A DNA stretch of 64,000 nt from Devosia sp. SD17-2 (GTDB lineage Bacteria; Pseudomonadota; Alphaproteobacteria; Rhizobiales; Devosiaceae), in contig NZ_CP104002.1 in assembly GCF_029201565.1 (NCBI RefSeq), positions 1,195,001 through 1,259,000 of the forward strand, written 5' to 3'. The stretch's first letter is position 1; every line of letters starts with the position of its first letter. The translations under genes were made by a program, and so were the position numbers. Positions 16,470-26,016 of this stretch are shown one piece after another. The notes below the pieces were generated by a model, which saw only the letters and a program-made list of their open reading frames with translations, was not told the origin of the DNA and did not search any database.

Positions 16470-19400
16470 CTATTCCGCCGGGGCGGGCGTGGCTGTCGGC
16501 AGATCCGGGTCAGGGCCGGTCGCGGTTTCCGCAGCGTCGAGTTCACGCTCGAGGCGGGCTTCCTCGTGGGCTTTGGGCTTGGAGAAGCGGGCAAGGAGCA
16601 GATAGGCCACCGGGGTCAGGTAAAGCGTGGCAATGGCCGCGAAGGACAGGCCGCCAACGATGACCCAGCCGAGTGCCGCGCGGGCTTCGGCGCCGGCACC
16701 AGAGGCCAGCACCAGCGGCAGGCCGCCGAGGATGGTGGCGATCATGGTCATGATCACGGGGCGGAGACGGATGTTGGAGGCCTGTTCGATGGCCTCGCGC
16801 ACCGGCATGCCCCGATCGCGCAGCTGATTGGCAAATTCGACGATGAGGATGCCGTTCTTGGCCATGATGCCGACGACGAGCACAAGCCCGATCTGGCTGA
16901 AGATGTTCAGACTCCCGCCGGTGAGCAGGATCGCCCAGACACCTGCCGCCAGACCGAAGGGCACGGTAGCCATGACGATGATGGCGCTCCAGAAACTCTC
17001 GAACTGGGCGGCGAGCACCAGAAGGATGATGATCAGCGCAAAGCCGAAGGTGAGGAAGAGCGCGTTGTTGGCGGCGCCCAGCGTCTTGGCTTCGGCCATT
17101 GGCAGGATCGAGGTGCCTTCGGGCAGGAGCGGGGTGGCGACTTCGAGGAGGCGGTTATAGGCGTCACCGAGCGCCAGACCATCTTCGAGGCTGGCCGAGA
17201 CGGTGACGGCACGACGCTGTTCCTCGCGGCGGAGCGAGGGCGGCACCGCGGCCTCGGTGAGGGTCGCAATGGTCGACATCGGCACATAGCGGCCGTCGCC
17301 GGTGCGCACGAACAGGGTTTCGAGGTCGCGCGGGTCATTCACCGGGTTGGTGGTGGAGACCATGCGAACCGAATAGCTCTGGTCGTTGATGAAGATGGAG
17401 CCGACATTGGCGCCATCGATCATGGCCTGCATGGTGGTAGCGAGGCCATTGATGTCGATGCCGAGTGCGGAGGCGCGGGCGCGATCAACGGTGAGGGTCA
17501 GCTGTGGCTGGCTGGTATCGAAATTGACACTGACGCGGCCAAAGCCACCGTCCTCTTCAAGGGCGTCGGCGATGGTTTGGGCCGTGTCGGCCAGAACGGT
17601 ATAGTCCGAACCGGCGACGGCAAACTGCAGACCCGAGCCACCGCCACGAATGCCCAGGCTATTGCCCTGGCTGACAAAGGCACGCACGCCGGGGACCTGG
17701 GCCATGAGGCCGGTGATTTCCGAGGCGATCTGCTGCTGGCTGCGTTCACGTTCGCCCCAGGGCGCAAGGGTGAGGGTGAGGAAGCCGCCGCTGCCCCAGC
17801 CGGAAATGACGAAGATGGATGCCACCTCGCCGCTCTCGACATAGGGCTGGAGCATGGATTCGACCTGGCCGAGGCGGGTCCGGACGAAGTCGAGGCTGAC
17901 GGTGTTTGGCGCCGAGACGCGCAGCGAGATCTGTGAGCGATCTTCGGGCGGCGTGATTTCCTGGCGGATATTGCCCCAGACATAGACGGCCGAGGCGGCA
18001 AAGATCATCGAGACGACGATGACCACCAGCGGATTGCGGAGGGACAGGCTGAGGGTCGAGCGATAAAGGCCTGAAAAGAGTTTACCGACGGCTGCGAAGG
18101 GCCCGCCGCCATGGGTTTTGGTTTCGGATTTGAGGAGGCGCGAGGCGACCATGGGGCCCATGGAGAGCGCAACCACCGAAGAGAGCAGAACGGCGATGGC
18201 GAGAGTGAAGCCGAACTCGCGGAAGAGGCGCCCCGTCTGACCATCAAGGAAGGACAGCGGCACAAAGACGGCCGCAAGCGTCAGCGTGGTGGCGACGACG
18301 GCGAAGAACACTTCCTTGGTGCCGAGCACGGCGGCGGCGCGGGGACCGGCACCCATGCCCTTGCGGCGCACGATGTTTTCAAGAACCACGATAGCGTCGT
18401 CGACGACGAGGCCGGTGGCGAGAACCAGCGCCAAGAGAGTGATGATATTGAGCGAGAAGCCGGCCACATACATGCCCGCAACGGCGCCGAGCAGGGCGAT
18501 GGGCATGGAGATGGCCGGCACGATGATGGCGCGCCAATCGAGCAGGAAGAGGTAGACGATGGCGATAACGATGACGAGGGCCGCGATAAGCGCGATCTCC
18601 ACCTCGTGCAGCGCGCCTTCGATGAAGACCGCCTCGTCGCTCGACACTTTCAGGGTCACGCCCGGGGGCAGGGTCTGATTGAGGCTTTCGACGGCGGCGT
18701 GGACGGCGTGGGAGATCGAGACGGCGTTGGACTGGGCCTGACGCACAATGCCGAGCCCGATGCCCGGCTTGCCATCGGAACGGATGGCCGAGGTGCTGGC
18801 CGCGGCGTCGAACACCACCGTGGCAACGTCGCCGAGGCGGGTGCGGTCGCGAATGATGATGGCTTCGAAATCAGCCGGATCGGTGATTTCGGAAATGGCG
18901 CGAACGGAAATGTTCTGGTTGGGGCCGTTGATCGAGCCGGCAGGGGCGTCGAAGGCAATGGTGGAAAGCGCATTGCGCACGTCGGCAACGGTGAGGCCGC
19001 GGCTGGCCAGCTTGATCGGGTCGATATCGACCTCGAAGGCGGTGCTGCGCGTGCCATAGATCTGGACTTCAGCAACGCCTTCGACGGCGCTGAGGCGCTC
19101 GGAAATGATGCCGTCGACGATTTCGCTGAGCTGGGCGACGGTTAAGCTGTCCGAGGTGACGGACAATTGCATGACGGCCTGGGCGTCACTGTCGGCCTTG
19201 AAGATCATCGGCTCGCTGGCGTCCTCCGGCAGGCTCCGGGTGACGCGGCTCAGGGCGTCGCGGACGTCAGAGGTGGCGACGTCTAGATTGGTGCTTTCGG
19301 AGAATTCCAGCGTGACGCGGCTGTTGCCGACCGATGAGGACGAGGAAATGGAGGTGACGCCCTGCACGCGGGCGACAGCGCCTTCGACCACGGCGGTGAT

Positions 19401-19616
19401 CTCGCGGTCGACGGTTTCGGCAGCGGCGCCGGAGAAGCTTGTCGAAATGGACAGGACCGGGCTTTCGACGCGCGGCAGTTCGCGGACCTCAATGCCGAGC
19501 AGGGCGGCAAGACCTGCCACCACGATCATCGCATTGATGACGATGGCAAGAACCGGGCGGCGGACGAAGAGAGCGGCGAGCGAGCCGCCATTTTCGTTCT
19601 TGCTGGCAATCGACAT
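16470..19616 (-). CDS. RND-family efflux transporter permease subunit
   Basis: A 1,048-residue inner-membrane, proton-driven RND pump, the normal length for the AcrB/MexB/MdtBC superfamily. Visible are the N-terminal segment SLAALFVRRPVLAIVINAMI, the TM4 proton-relay Asp pair in GLVVDDAIVVLENI (about residue 405), and the TM10-11 region ILIVEFANQLRDRGMPVREA with IRLRPVIMTMIATILG. The charged C-terminal tail ends PTATPAPAE. The partner adaptor gene lies 14 bases upstream and a perfect terminator follows. No outer-membrane TolC-like gene is in the operon, so the pump presumably uses one encoded elsewhere. The substrate cannot be told from sequence. Confidence 0.9.
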   Translation of the reverse strand: MSIASKNENGGSLAALFVRRPVLAIVINAMIVVAGLAALLGIEVRELPRVESPVLSISTSFSGAAAETVDREITAVVEGAVARVQGVTSISSSSSVGNSRVTLEFSESTNLDVATSDVRDALSRVTRSLPEDASEPMIFKADSDAQAVMQLSVTSDSLTVAQLSEIVDGIISERLSAVEGVAEVQIYGTRSTAFEVDIDPIKLASRGLTVADVRNALSTIAFDAPAGSINGPNQNISVRAISEITDPADFEAIIIRDRTRLGDVATVVFDAAASTSAIRSDGKPGIGLGIVRQAQSNAVSISHAVHAAVESLNQTLPPGVTLKVSSDEAVFIEGALHEVEIALIAALVIVIAIVYLFLLDWRAIIVPAISMPIALLGAVAGMYVAGFSLNIITLLALVLATGLVVDDAIVVLENIVRRKGMGAGPRAAAVLGTKEVFFAVVATTLTLAAVFVPLSFLDGQTGRLFREFGFTLAIAVLLSSVVALSMGPMVASRLLKSETKTHGGGPFAAVGKLFSGLYRSTLSLSLRNPLVVIVVSMIFAASAVYVWGNIRQEITPPEDRSQISLRVSAPNTVSLDFVRTRLGQVESMLQPYVESGEVASIFVISGWGSGGFLTLTLAPWGERERSQQQIASEITGLMAQVPGVRAFVSQGNSLGIRGGGSGLQFAVAGSDYTVLADTAQTIADALEEDGGFGRVSVNFDTSQPQLTLTVDRARASALGIDINGLATTMQAMIDGANVGSIFINDQSYSVRMVSTTNPVNDPRDLETLFVRTGDGRYVPMSTIATLTEAAVPPSLRREEQRRAVTVSASLEDGLALGDAYNRLLEVATPLLPEGTSILPMAEAKTLGAANNALFLTFGFALIIILLVLAAQFESFWSAIIVMATVPFGLAAGVWAILLTGGSLNIFSQIGLVLVVGIMAKNGILIVEFANQLRDRGMPVREAIEQASNIRLRPVIMTMIATILGGLPLVLASGAGAEARAALGWVIVGGLSFAAIATLYLTPVAYLLLARFSKPKAHEEARLERELDAAETATGPDPDLPTATPAPAE

Positions 19617-19630
19617 GGCTGGCGTCCCTC

Positions 19631-20845
19631 TCAGTTCGTCGCTGGGGCGGCGGCCCCGCTGCCATCGGGTCCATCGAGAAGATTGACGTTGGCGCCTTCG
19701 CTGAGCTGCAGGATACCCTCGATGATGATCGGATCGCCCTCGTTGAGGTCGCCGCGCACCAGCACGCCGTCGCTGTTGCGCTGGACGATTTCAGCCATGA
19801 CCTTGGTGGCCTTGCCGTCCTGATATTTCCAGACGTAGGAGCCTTCCGCCGACCACAGAATGGAGAGCGGATTGACGGCGGGGAAGGTTTCGCCAGCGAA
19901 GGTGAGCGCGACGGTAAAGCTCATGCCCGAACGCAGGAGAGTGTCGGGATTGGGGATCTCGGCCTGGACCTGAAGCGTGCGGCTGGCCGGATCGATGCGG
20001 CTGTCGACCGCCGAGACATCACCGGTGAAGCTGCGGCCCGGCAGGGCGATTGCGGAGACAGCCACGGGCATGCCCGGCTCGATCTGGGCGGCGTAGCGCT
20101 CGGGCACCCAGAAATCGATGAGGATGGAGGAGGTGTCGTCGATCGTGGTGATCGCGGTCTGGGCGGAAACGAAATTGCCTGGCGAGACGCGGATCAGGCC
20201 GATCGTGCCGGCGATGGGGCTGGTGATGGTGCGACGCTCGAGGGCCATTTCGGCATTGCGCAGGGCGAGCTCGGCATTGGACGCGGCCAGCTGGGCGGCG
20301 GAAACCGCCGTGTTGGCGACGACATTGGAACTGGCGAGGCCGGAGGTGCGGGAGAGAGCGGAGCGGGCGTCCTCGGCGGCAAGCAGGGCGCGCTCATAAT
20401 CGATCTGTTCGGCGGCATCATCGAAGCGGGCGATGATTGTGCCGGCTTCGACGCGCTGGCCCGGACGGACGAGGATTTCGGCAAGCTCGCCACCGGCAGG
20501 GGCGGTAACGGTGACCGAACGGACGGGCGTGCCCTCGCCAATGGAGGAGAGGGTGTCGTTGATGGTGGCCAGTTTTACCGCGCTGGTGATGACATTGGTG
20601 GTGCGGCCACCGAAGCCGCCGGGGCGACCGCCGCCTGGGGCACCGGCAGCAGGAGGTCCCCCCTGGGCTCCGGCGGGGCCGCGCGGTGCGCCGGCGCCTG
20701 GGGCCGCTGCTTCAGCGACGGAGGGGGCAAACGGAATGGAAATGCCCCAGGACGCGACCGTCTGGGGTGCGCTAGGGACGAAATAAAGCCAGGCATAGGC
20801 CGCAGCAAGGAGGATGACGAGAGAGACGAGAAGCTGCCGGATCAA
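19631..20845 (-). CDS. RND efflux periplasmic adaptor (membrane fusion protein)
   Basis: A 404-residue adaptor with an N-terminal membrane anchor (MIRQLLVSLVILLAAAYAWL), a long Gly/Pro/Ala-rich low-complexity linker (about residues 50-85), and then the lipoyl/hairpin/beta-barrel domains of the HlyD/AcrA family (GGELAEILVRPGQRVEAGTI, then ERRTITSPIAGTIGLIRVSP). It links the inner-membrane pump to an outer-membrane channel. It is the first gene of the two-gene operon. The extended flexible linker before the first barrel strand is unusual in length and composition. Family certain; substrate unknown. Confidence 0.88.
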   Translation of the reverse strand: MIRQLLVSLVILLAAAYAWLYFVPSAPQTVASWGISIPFAPSVAEAAAPGAGAPRGPAGAQGGPPAAGAPGGGRPGGFGGRTTNVITSAVKLATINDTLSSIGEGTPVRSVTVTAPAGGELAEILVRPGQRVEAGTIIARFDDAAEQIDYERALLAAEDARSALSRTSGLASSNVVANTAVSAAQLAASNAELALRNAEMALERRTITSPIAGTIGLIRVSPGNFVSAQTAITTIDDTSSILIDFWVPERYAAQIEPGMPVAVSAIALPGRSFTGDVSAVDSRIDPASRTLQVQAEIPNPDTLLRSGMSFTVALTFAGETFPAVNPLSILWSAEGSYVWKYQDGKATKVMAEIVQRNSDGVLVRGDLNEGDPIIIEGILQLSEGANVNLLDGPDGSGAAAPATN

Positions 20846-21141
20846 ACCAGACCTACGAGGTATGCTGAAAACAATGGCGCGACCATAGCAGGGCCGGCGG
20901 CCGCTTGGGCATTACAATCGCGTAATTGTTTCGTAGGGGGGGATTTGCGGGGCGGCTAAGGGTTTGGTTGGGGGAGTGACAGGATGGGCCGGGGGCGGGA
21001 GGATTCCCTATGGCCGAGCGTGTGGGTCACCCCACCCCAGCCCTCCCCATCGAGGGGAGGGAGCCGATCGCGTTTGGGGAGGGCATCCCCTCCCGGCCTC
21101 CCCTGGTCAGGGGGAGGAGAGGCGCAGTGCGTGGGGCGCGA
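20846..21141. promoter_or_regulatory. RND promoter region with overlapping palindromes, then repeat-rich sequence
   Basis: Upstream of the adaptor gene, overlapping inverted repeats ATTAC-AATCGC-GTAAT and ACAAT-CGCGTA-ATTGT occupy 20911-20929, a candidate TetR/MarR-type operator. The rest of the spacer holds a REP-like block. No gene is supported. Confidence 0.4.
21029..21134. repeat. REP-like palindrome block downstream of the sulfurtransferase gene
   Basis: CACCCCACCCCAGCCCTCCCCATCGAGGGGAGGG is followed by GGGGAGGGCATCCCCTCCC and GCCTCCCCTGGTCAGGGGGAGG. Three short hairpins belong to the same family as the repeats elsewhere in the window, though this copy is more diverged. Confidence 0.6.
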
Positions 21142-21975
21142 TTAGCTTTCGACTTCGGCGTCGGGGCGGGAGCCCCATTCGGCCCAGGAGCCGTCATAAA
21201 TAGCGACGGATTTTGCGCCGGCGAGGGTGAGCGCCATGGCGAGCGTCGAGGCGGTGACGCCTGAGCCGCAAGAGGTGACGATGGGCTTGGAGAGGTCGAC
21301 GCCGCGATCGGCAAACAGCGCCTGCAGCTGCTCGACCGGGCGCATCTTGCCGCCCTCGGAGAGGAGGGAAATCGGGATGTTTCGGCTGTTCGGGATGTGC
21401 CCGGCGCGCAGGCCTGCACGGGGCTCGGGCACTTCGGCATGAAAGCGCGGCGCCGGACGGGCGTCCAGAATCTGGGCGGCACCATCCTTGCTGCGGGCGT
21501 CTACCGTGTCGAAATCAACGACCAGGTCGGCGTTGAAATGCGCCTCGAAGCTTGCCTTGGTGCGGGCGACGAGACCGGTTTCGAGCGGGCGGCGCTCGCT
21601 GCGCCATTTGGGGCCGCCGCCTTCGAGGATGAAGACATTTTTCGCGCCGAAGCTGCGGAAGGTCCACCAGACGCGCGGCGCGCTGAAGAGACCGAGCTCG
21701 TCATAGATGACGATGGTGTCAGTATCGCTGATCCCCAGCGCCCCGACCATGCGCGAGAAATCGTCGGGCGAGGGCAACATGTGCGGCAGATCGCTCGAGG
21801 TATCGGCGATGCCGTCGATGTCGAAGAATACGGCGCCCGGAATGTGTCCGTCGAGATATTCGGCCTGGGCATTGCGGGCCGCGTTCGGCAGGTGCCAGCT
21901 GGCATCCACAACCACCACGCTTGGATCGGCAAGGTTTTGGGCCAGCCAGTCGGTGGTGACGAATGGGCTTTGCAT
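21142..21975 (-). CDS. sseA: 3-mercaptopyruvate sulfurtransferase
   Basis: A 277-residue two-domain rhodanese-like enzyme. The inactive N-terminal rhodanese domain contains VVVDASWHLP and GHIPGAVFFDIDGIAD. The C-terminal catalytic domain has GHIPNSRNIP and the active-site loop CGSGVTAS with Cys236. The CGSGVTA loop is the signature of mercaptopyruvate sulfurtransferase; thiosulfate sulfurtransferases have CRKGVTA. It transfers sulfur from 3-mercaptopyruvate to cyanide or thiol acceptors in cysteine catabolism. It stands apart from its neighbours, 126 bases downstream of the importer operon on the same strand. Confidence 0.9.
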   Translation of the reverse strand: MQSPFVTTDWLAQNLADPSVVVVDASWHLPNAARNAQAEYLDGHIPGAVFFDIDGIADTSSDLPHMLPSPDDFSRMVGALGISDTDTIVIYDELGLFSAPRVWWTFRSFGAKNVFILEGGGPKWRSERRPLETGLVARTKASFEAHFNADLVVDFDTVDARSKDGAAQILDARPAPRFHAEVPEPRAGLRAGHIPNSRNIPISLLSEGGKMRPVEQLQALFADRGVDLSKPIVTSCGSGVTASTLAMALTLAGAKSVAIYDGSWAEWGSRPDAEVES

Positions 21976-22101
21976 GAGCGACTCCGGTTCTCGTTCGGCG
22001 CAGGATGGTCCGGCGTTCTGACGGGGTCAAACGGCAAATATGCGGCGGGGCCGGGAAAGCGTGGTCCAGCCGCAGTTTGCGCTCATAAAAGCTGTGCGCT
22101 C

Positions 22102-23103
22102 CTAGTCGGCGAGGGCGAGGAGGTCCTTGGCGGCGAGATGGAGCGTTACGGTGTCGCCGCGCTGGGGTGGGGCTGAAGCCTGATCGTTGAATGTATCGAC
22201 GCTGAGGGCGGTGCCGCCGACATCGATGCGCAGGCGCACGACCGAGCCGAGGAAGTGGACGTCATCTACCGTGCCCGAGAGCGTGGTGTCGGTTCCGGAT
22301 CGGGGCGACAGCGAGAGCATTTCCGGACGAATGGCGCGCAGCTCGTCGCCGGGGGCAGCCGCATCGACGAGGGTGGCGGGTACGGTATTGAGCTGGCCGA
22401 CAAAGGTGGCGACGAAGCGGGTCTTCGGGCGGTTATAGACCTCGTGCGGCGTGCCGAGCTGTTCGATATTGCCCGCGTTCATCACGACGACACGGTCGGA
22501 AATGGAGAGGGCCTCTTCCTGATCGTGGGTGACGAAGAGGGTGGTGATGCCCAGATCGCGCTGGATGGCGCGGATCTCCTCGCGCAGCGACACGCGGATC
22601 TTGGCGTCGAGCGCCGAAAGCGGTTCGTCGAGCAGCAGGAGGCGCGGGCGGGGCGCGATGGCGCGGGCGAGGGCGACGCGCTGCTGCTGGCCGCCACTCA
22701 TTTCATAGGGGAAGCGTTTCTCGTAGCCGGAGAGACCGATGAGCTTGAGCATTTCCTCGACGCGGGCGCGACGCTGTTCTGCCGGCATGCCGGCGATCTT
22801 GAGGCCGAAGCCGATGTTGTCGCCGACATTGAGGTTGGGGAACAGCGCATAGGCCTGGAAGACCATGCCGAGCTGGCGCTGGTTGGGCTTCAAATGCGTG
22901 ATGTCCTGACCTTCGACGAGAATGGTGCCGGAGGACGGGGTTTCGAACCCGGCGATCATGCGCAGTATCGTGGTCTTGCCGCAGCCGGAGGGGCCGAGGA
23001 GCGAGATGAACTCGCCCTTGTCGAAGGCGAAGTTGACACTCTTGACCACGGTGGTGGCGCCGAAGCTTTTGACGAGATTTTTGACTTCGAGAAAAGCGGT
23101 CAT
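22102..23103 (-). CDS. ABC transporter ATP-binding protein (PotA/FbpC type)
   Basis: A 333-residue ATPase with Walker A GPSGCGKTT, signature MSGGQQQRVALARAI, Walker B LLLLDEPLSALDA, the switch region THDQEEALSI and a C-terminal TOBE domain (LRAIRPEMLSL). I use the ATG at 23103; the frame extends two codons to a TTG. The aromatic-containing A-loop and TOBE layout fit the PotA/FbpC/CysA group that serves polyamine, ferric iron, phosphonate or sulfate importers. It is the last gene of a four-gene importer operon, two bases behind the second permease gene. Confidence 0.85.
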   Translation of the reverse strand: MTAFLEVKNLVKSFGATTVVKSVNFAFDKGEFISLLGPSGCGKTTILRMIAGFETPSSGTILVEGQDITHLKPNQRQLGMVFQAYALFPNLNVGDNIGFGLKIAGMPAEQRRARVEEMLKLIGLSGYEKRFPYEMSGGQQQRVALARAIAPRPRLLLLDEPLSALDAKIRVSLREEIRAIQRDLGITTLFVTHDQEEALSISDRVVVMNAGNIEQLGTPHEVYNRPKTRFVATFVGQLNTVPATLVDAAAPGDELRAIRPEMLSLSPRSGTDTTLSGTVDDVHFLGSVVRLRIDVGGTALSVDTFNDQASAPPQRGDTVTLHLAAKDLLALAD

Positions 23104-23105
23104 GG

Positions 23106-23897
23106 TCAATCGGTCCGGACGGAGGTGCGGGGGGCAAAACGGCCGAGCACATTGATCATGCCCATGGCGCCCCAGGTGATGATGAAGGAGATGATGGCGA
23201 GTGCGGCGGGCTCATAGGCCCGGTTGGTGCCGATATTAACGAGGTAGGGGCCGAAGGCGGGGCGATTGAGCAGGCTCGCAATGGTGAACTCGCCGATGAC
23301 GATGGCGAAGGTCAGGAAGGCGCCGGAGAGGATGGCCACGAGGATGTTCGGCAGGATGATCTGCCAGATGATCTGCAGCTGATTGGCGCCCATGATCTGG
23401 GCGGCCTCGGTGAGAGTGCCGATGTCGATGGTGCGCATGCCATTGTCCACGGCCCGGTACATATAGGGCAGGGCGAGGGTGACATAGGCGCAGGTGAGCA
23501 GAATATCCGTGCCCAGCACCGAGCCGGTGAAGGGGATGAACGAGGACGAGCCATAGAGCCGGATATAGCCATAGACCAGCACCAGCGCCGGAATGACCAG
23601 CGGCAGGAGCGTGATGAACTCCATGAAGGGGCGGAGCCAGGGCATGCGCAGGCGCACGAAATAGACGGCGGGCACGACGACCAGAATGCCGACGACAATG
23701 GTGCAGAGGCCCACGACCACCGAATAGGTGAAGCTCGCCGCGAATTTCGGATCGGAAAAGACCGAGGCATAAGCGTCGAAGGAATATTCGCCGCGGCGCA
23801 TGCGGAGCGAGAATTCGAACGAAGCCAGGAGCGGAATAAGGAAGTAGGACGCGCCGAGGGCGAAGATCAGCCAGGCCCAGAATTTTTGGCTCTTCAT
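23106..23897 (-). CDS. ABC transporter permease (PotC type)
   Basis: A 263-residue inner-membrane permease with six predicted membrane segments. The start is ATG 23897, in an ATGA overlap with the upstream permease stop; the frame is open further but lies within the other gene. The EAA coupling motif TLTEAAQIMGANQLQIIWQI is at about residues 160-180. Length and order (after a 290-residue partner) match the PotC-like subunit of polyamine/ferric-type importers. The substrate is not determined. Confidence 0.85.
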   Translation of the reverse strand: MKSQKFWAWLIFALGASYFLIPLLASFEFSLRMRRGEYSFDAYASVFSDPKFAASFTYSVVVGLCTIVVGILVVVPAVYFVRLRMPWLRPFMEFITLLPLVIPALVLVYGYIRLYGSSSFIPFTGSVLGTDILLTCAYVTLALPYMYRAVDNGMRTIDIGTLTEAAQIMGANQLQIIWQIILPNILVAILSGAFLTFAIVIGEFTIASLLNRPAFGPYLVNIGTNRAYEPAALAIISFIITWGAMGMINVLGRFAPRTSVRTD

Positions 23898-24766
23898 TTC
23901 ATCCACCTTTCGGCGCGGGCGGCGACAATGAGATAGATCACGTTGGCGAGCGAGGTGATGACGATCATGCCCAGAGCCAGCGCGGCGCCGATGCCTGGGT
24001 TTTGGAGGGCATCGCCGCGGATCTGATTGTAGAGCAGCACGGTGACGATGTTGAGGTTCGAGCCGGTCAGCGCCCAGGCGGTGGCGATGGCGCCGAAGGC
24101 ATTGGCAAAAAGCAGCGAGAGGGTGCCAAGGACCGAGGGCCATAAGATCGGGAAGCCGATATAGCGCCAGAACTGCCAGGTGGAGGCGCCCAGGGTCTGG
24201 GCGGCTTCGTTCCATTCTTTCTTGAGACCATCAACTGCCGGCGCGATGGTCAGCATCATCAGCGGGATCTGGAAATAGAGATAGGTGAGCGTGAGGCCCC
24301 AGAAGGAGAAGAGGTTGAAGCCCGAGCGGTAGATGTCGATGCCGAAAACGGTCTTGAGAATGATGGTCGCGAGGCCGAGACGGCCCAGGGTGGCGATAAA
24401 GGCAAAGGCCAGCGGCACACCGGCGAAGTTGGACGCGACGCCAGAAAAGGTCATGACGGCGGAGCGGAGGGGTGCCGGGAGTTTTCCGCGGATGATGGCG
24501 AGCGTGATGGCGAGGCCGATCAGCGCGCCGAGTATGGCTGAAGCGCCGGAGATGCGGATCGAAATCCAATAGGCGGACATGATCTGGTCGGTGAACAGAC
24601 CCGCAATATTGTCGAATGTGAAATTGCCGGCCCGATCGGTGAAGGCGCCGCCGATGAGCGAGAAGGTCGGCAGGAAGAGGAACATCACAGCGAAGATGAT
24701 GAAGGGGACGACCGCGAAGGAATCCCAGGGGATGCAGCTTCGGGTTGTGCTTGGAGAAGTACTCAT
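23894..24766 (-). CDS. ABC transporter permease (PotB type)
   Basis: A 290-residue permease. The N-terminal membrane segment FAVVPFIIFAVMFLFLPTFS is followed by a periplasmic stretch (GGAFTDRAGNFTFDNIAGLF), five more membrane segments, and the coupling loop WNEAAQTLGASTWQFWRYIG. It pairs with the PotC-type permease by translational coupling (four-base overlap). The spacer upstream, after the binding-protein gene, is filled with a paired palindromic repeat. Substrate unknown; the operon is of the polyamine/iron/phosphonate type. Confidence 0.85.
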   Translation of the reverse strand: MSTSPSTTRSCIPWDSFAVVPFIIFAVMFLFLPTFSLIGGAFTDRAGNFTFDNIAGLFTDQIMSAYWISIRISGASAILGALIGLAITLAIIRGKLPAPLRSAVMTFSGVASNFAGVPLAFAFIATLGRLGLATIILKTVFGIDIYRSGFNLFSFWGLTLTYLYFQIPLMMLTIAPAVDGLKKEWNEAAQTLGASTWQFWRYIGFPILWPSVLGTLSLLFANAFGAIATAWALTGSNLNIVTVLLYNQIRGDALQNPGIGAALALGMIVITSLANVIYLIVAARAERWMK

Positions 24767-24779
24767 CGTGTCGTGGGAA

Positions 24780-24897
24780 TACCCCCTCCTAGCCTCCCCC
24801 TGGCAGGGGGAGGGACCGCGCGGCGTGTGTGGCGCGATGCTGTCTCAAACTCGATATGCTCCTCCCCCTCGTAAGGGGGAGGTTGGGTGGGGGTGGC
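24780..24897. repeat. Paired REP-like palindromes between binding-protein and permease genes
   Basis: The left unit TACCCCCTCCTAGCCTCCCCCTGGCAGGGGGAGGGACC and the right inverse unit CTCCTCCCCCT..AAGGGGGAGGTTGGGTGGGGGT are about 50 bases apart and face each other, the same layout as at 8545-8665 and 54738-54850. It sits just after a solute-binding-protein gene. Confidence 0.75.
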
Positions 24898-24906
24898 GCC
24901 TAAGCG

Positions 24907-26016
24907 CTACTGAATGCTGGCGCCGACGGTGGAGTCCCAGCCGCTGGTGATGGTGGCCTTGTTGGCGTTCTGCTCCTCGATGGAGGGGAAGACGGCCTTG
25001 GCGTAGTTTTCGGCAGCGGGGAGTTTTGCCATCAGATCGTCGGGGAGCTTGCCCTGATCGGCGAGCGCATTGAAACGGATCGGGTGGCAATAGCCGGCGA
25101 GCCAGCCGAGCTGACCTTCGTCGGAATAAAGATATTCCATCCAGAGCTTTGCGGCATTGGGATGAGGCGCATAGGCGGAGATGGCCTGGACGTAGACGCC
25201 GGCGACGACGCCGTCGGAGGGCACGACAACGTCGATCGGCGGGTTGCCGTTGAGGTTGTCGCGGGCAGCGAGCAAATTGTAGTCCCAGTTGATGGCGATG
25301 GGCGTGGTGCCCTGGGCGATGGCGGCAGCCTCTGCGTCGACAGGAACGAAATTACCCTTGTCGTTCAGCGCCTTGAAATATTCGAGGCCAGCCTGGGCTG
25401 CTGCGTCCTGCGCTGCGCCGCCGGAGAGACCGGCTGCAAAGACCGACATGATGGCGTTGTTGGCTGTGCGTGGATCGCCGGCGAGAGCGACGGAATTGGC
25501 ATAGTCGTCCTTGAGCAGGTCTGCCCAGGAAGCCGGATTGTCGCCGGTGATGATGTCCTTGTTGATGCCGAAGGCGAGCACGCCGTAATAGTCGCCATAC
25601 CAGAAGCCGTCGGCATCCTTGGCGTCATCGGGGATCTCGTCCCAGGTGGAAACCTTATACGCCTGCAGCAGGCCTTCGTCCTTGGCCTGCGGGCCGAAGG
25701 CAAGGCCGATATCCAGCACGTCAGGCGCCTGCGGGCCGGTATTGCCCTTGTTGGCGCGGACGGCTTCGAGCTCGTCTGCAGAGCCGGCGTCCGGATTAAG
25801 TTCATTGACGGTGATGCCGGGATATTTGGCCTTAAAACCCTCGATCACGCCGCCGTAATTGCACCAGGAGTGGGGCAGGGCGATTGTGGTCAGCTGGCCC
25901 TCGGCCTTGGCGGCTTCATAGAGCGCGTCGAGGTCGGTCTGGGCGAAGGCGGGCGCCGAAAGGCTGAGTACCGTGAGTACGGAAACAGAGGCGGTGAGTG
26001 CAGACTTGAAGGTCAT
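24907..26016 (-). CDS. ABC transporter substrate-binding protein (PotD/AfuA-like, substrate unknown)
   Basis: A 369-residue periplasmic binding protein. A signal peptide at residues 1-25 ends SAPAFAQ. The mature protein has two-lobe type-2 features: LTTIALPHSWCNYGGVIEGF, then DVLDIGLAFGPQAKDEGLL, GFWYGDYYGVLAFGINKDI and YLYSDEGQLGWLAGYCHPI. The general pattern resembles COG1840/PotD-type proteins that bind ferric iron, polyamines or 2-aminoethylphosphonate. Two cysteines (in HSWCNY and GYCHPI) could form a disulfide. It is the first gene of the importer operon. I cannot decide the ligand. Confidence 0.82.
   Translation of the reverse strand: MTFKSALTASVSVLTVLSLSAPAFAQTDLDALYEAAKAEGQLTTIALPHSWCNYGGVIEGFKAKYPGITVNELNPDAGSADELEAVRANKGNTGPQAPDVLDIGLAFGPQAKDEGLLQAYKVSTWDEIPDDAKDADGFWYGDYYGVLAFGINKDIITGDNPASWADLLKDDYANSVALAGDPRTANNAIMSVFAAGLSGGAAQDAAAQAGLEYFKALNDKGNFVPVDAEAAAIAQGTTPIAINWDYNLLAARDNLNGNPPIDVVVPSDGVVAGVYVQAISAYAPHPNAAKLWMEYLYSDEGQLGWLAGYCHPIRFNALADQGKLPDDLMAKLPAAENYAKAVFPSIEEQNANKATITSGWDSTVGASIQ

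Noticed and set aside
24907..26016. Naming this binding protein as polyamine-, iron- or phosphonate-specific
   Set aside because: The sequence features fit several ligand classes and no adjacent metabolic gene decides between them.
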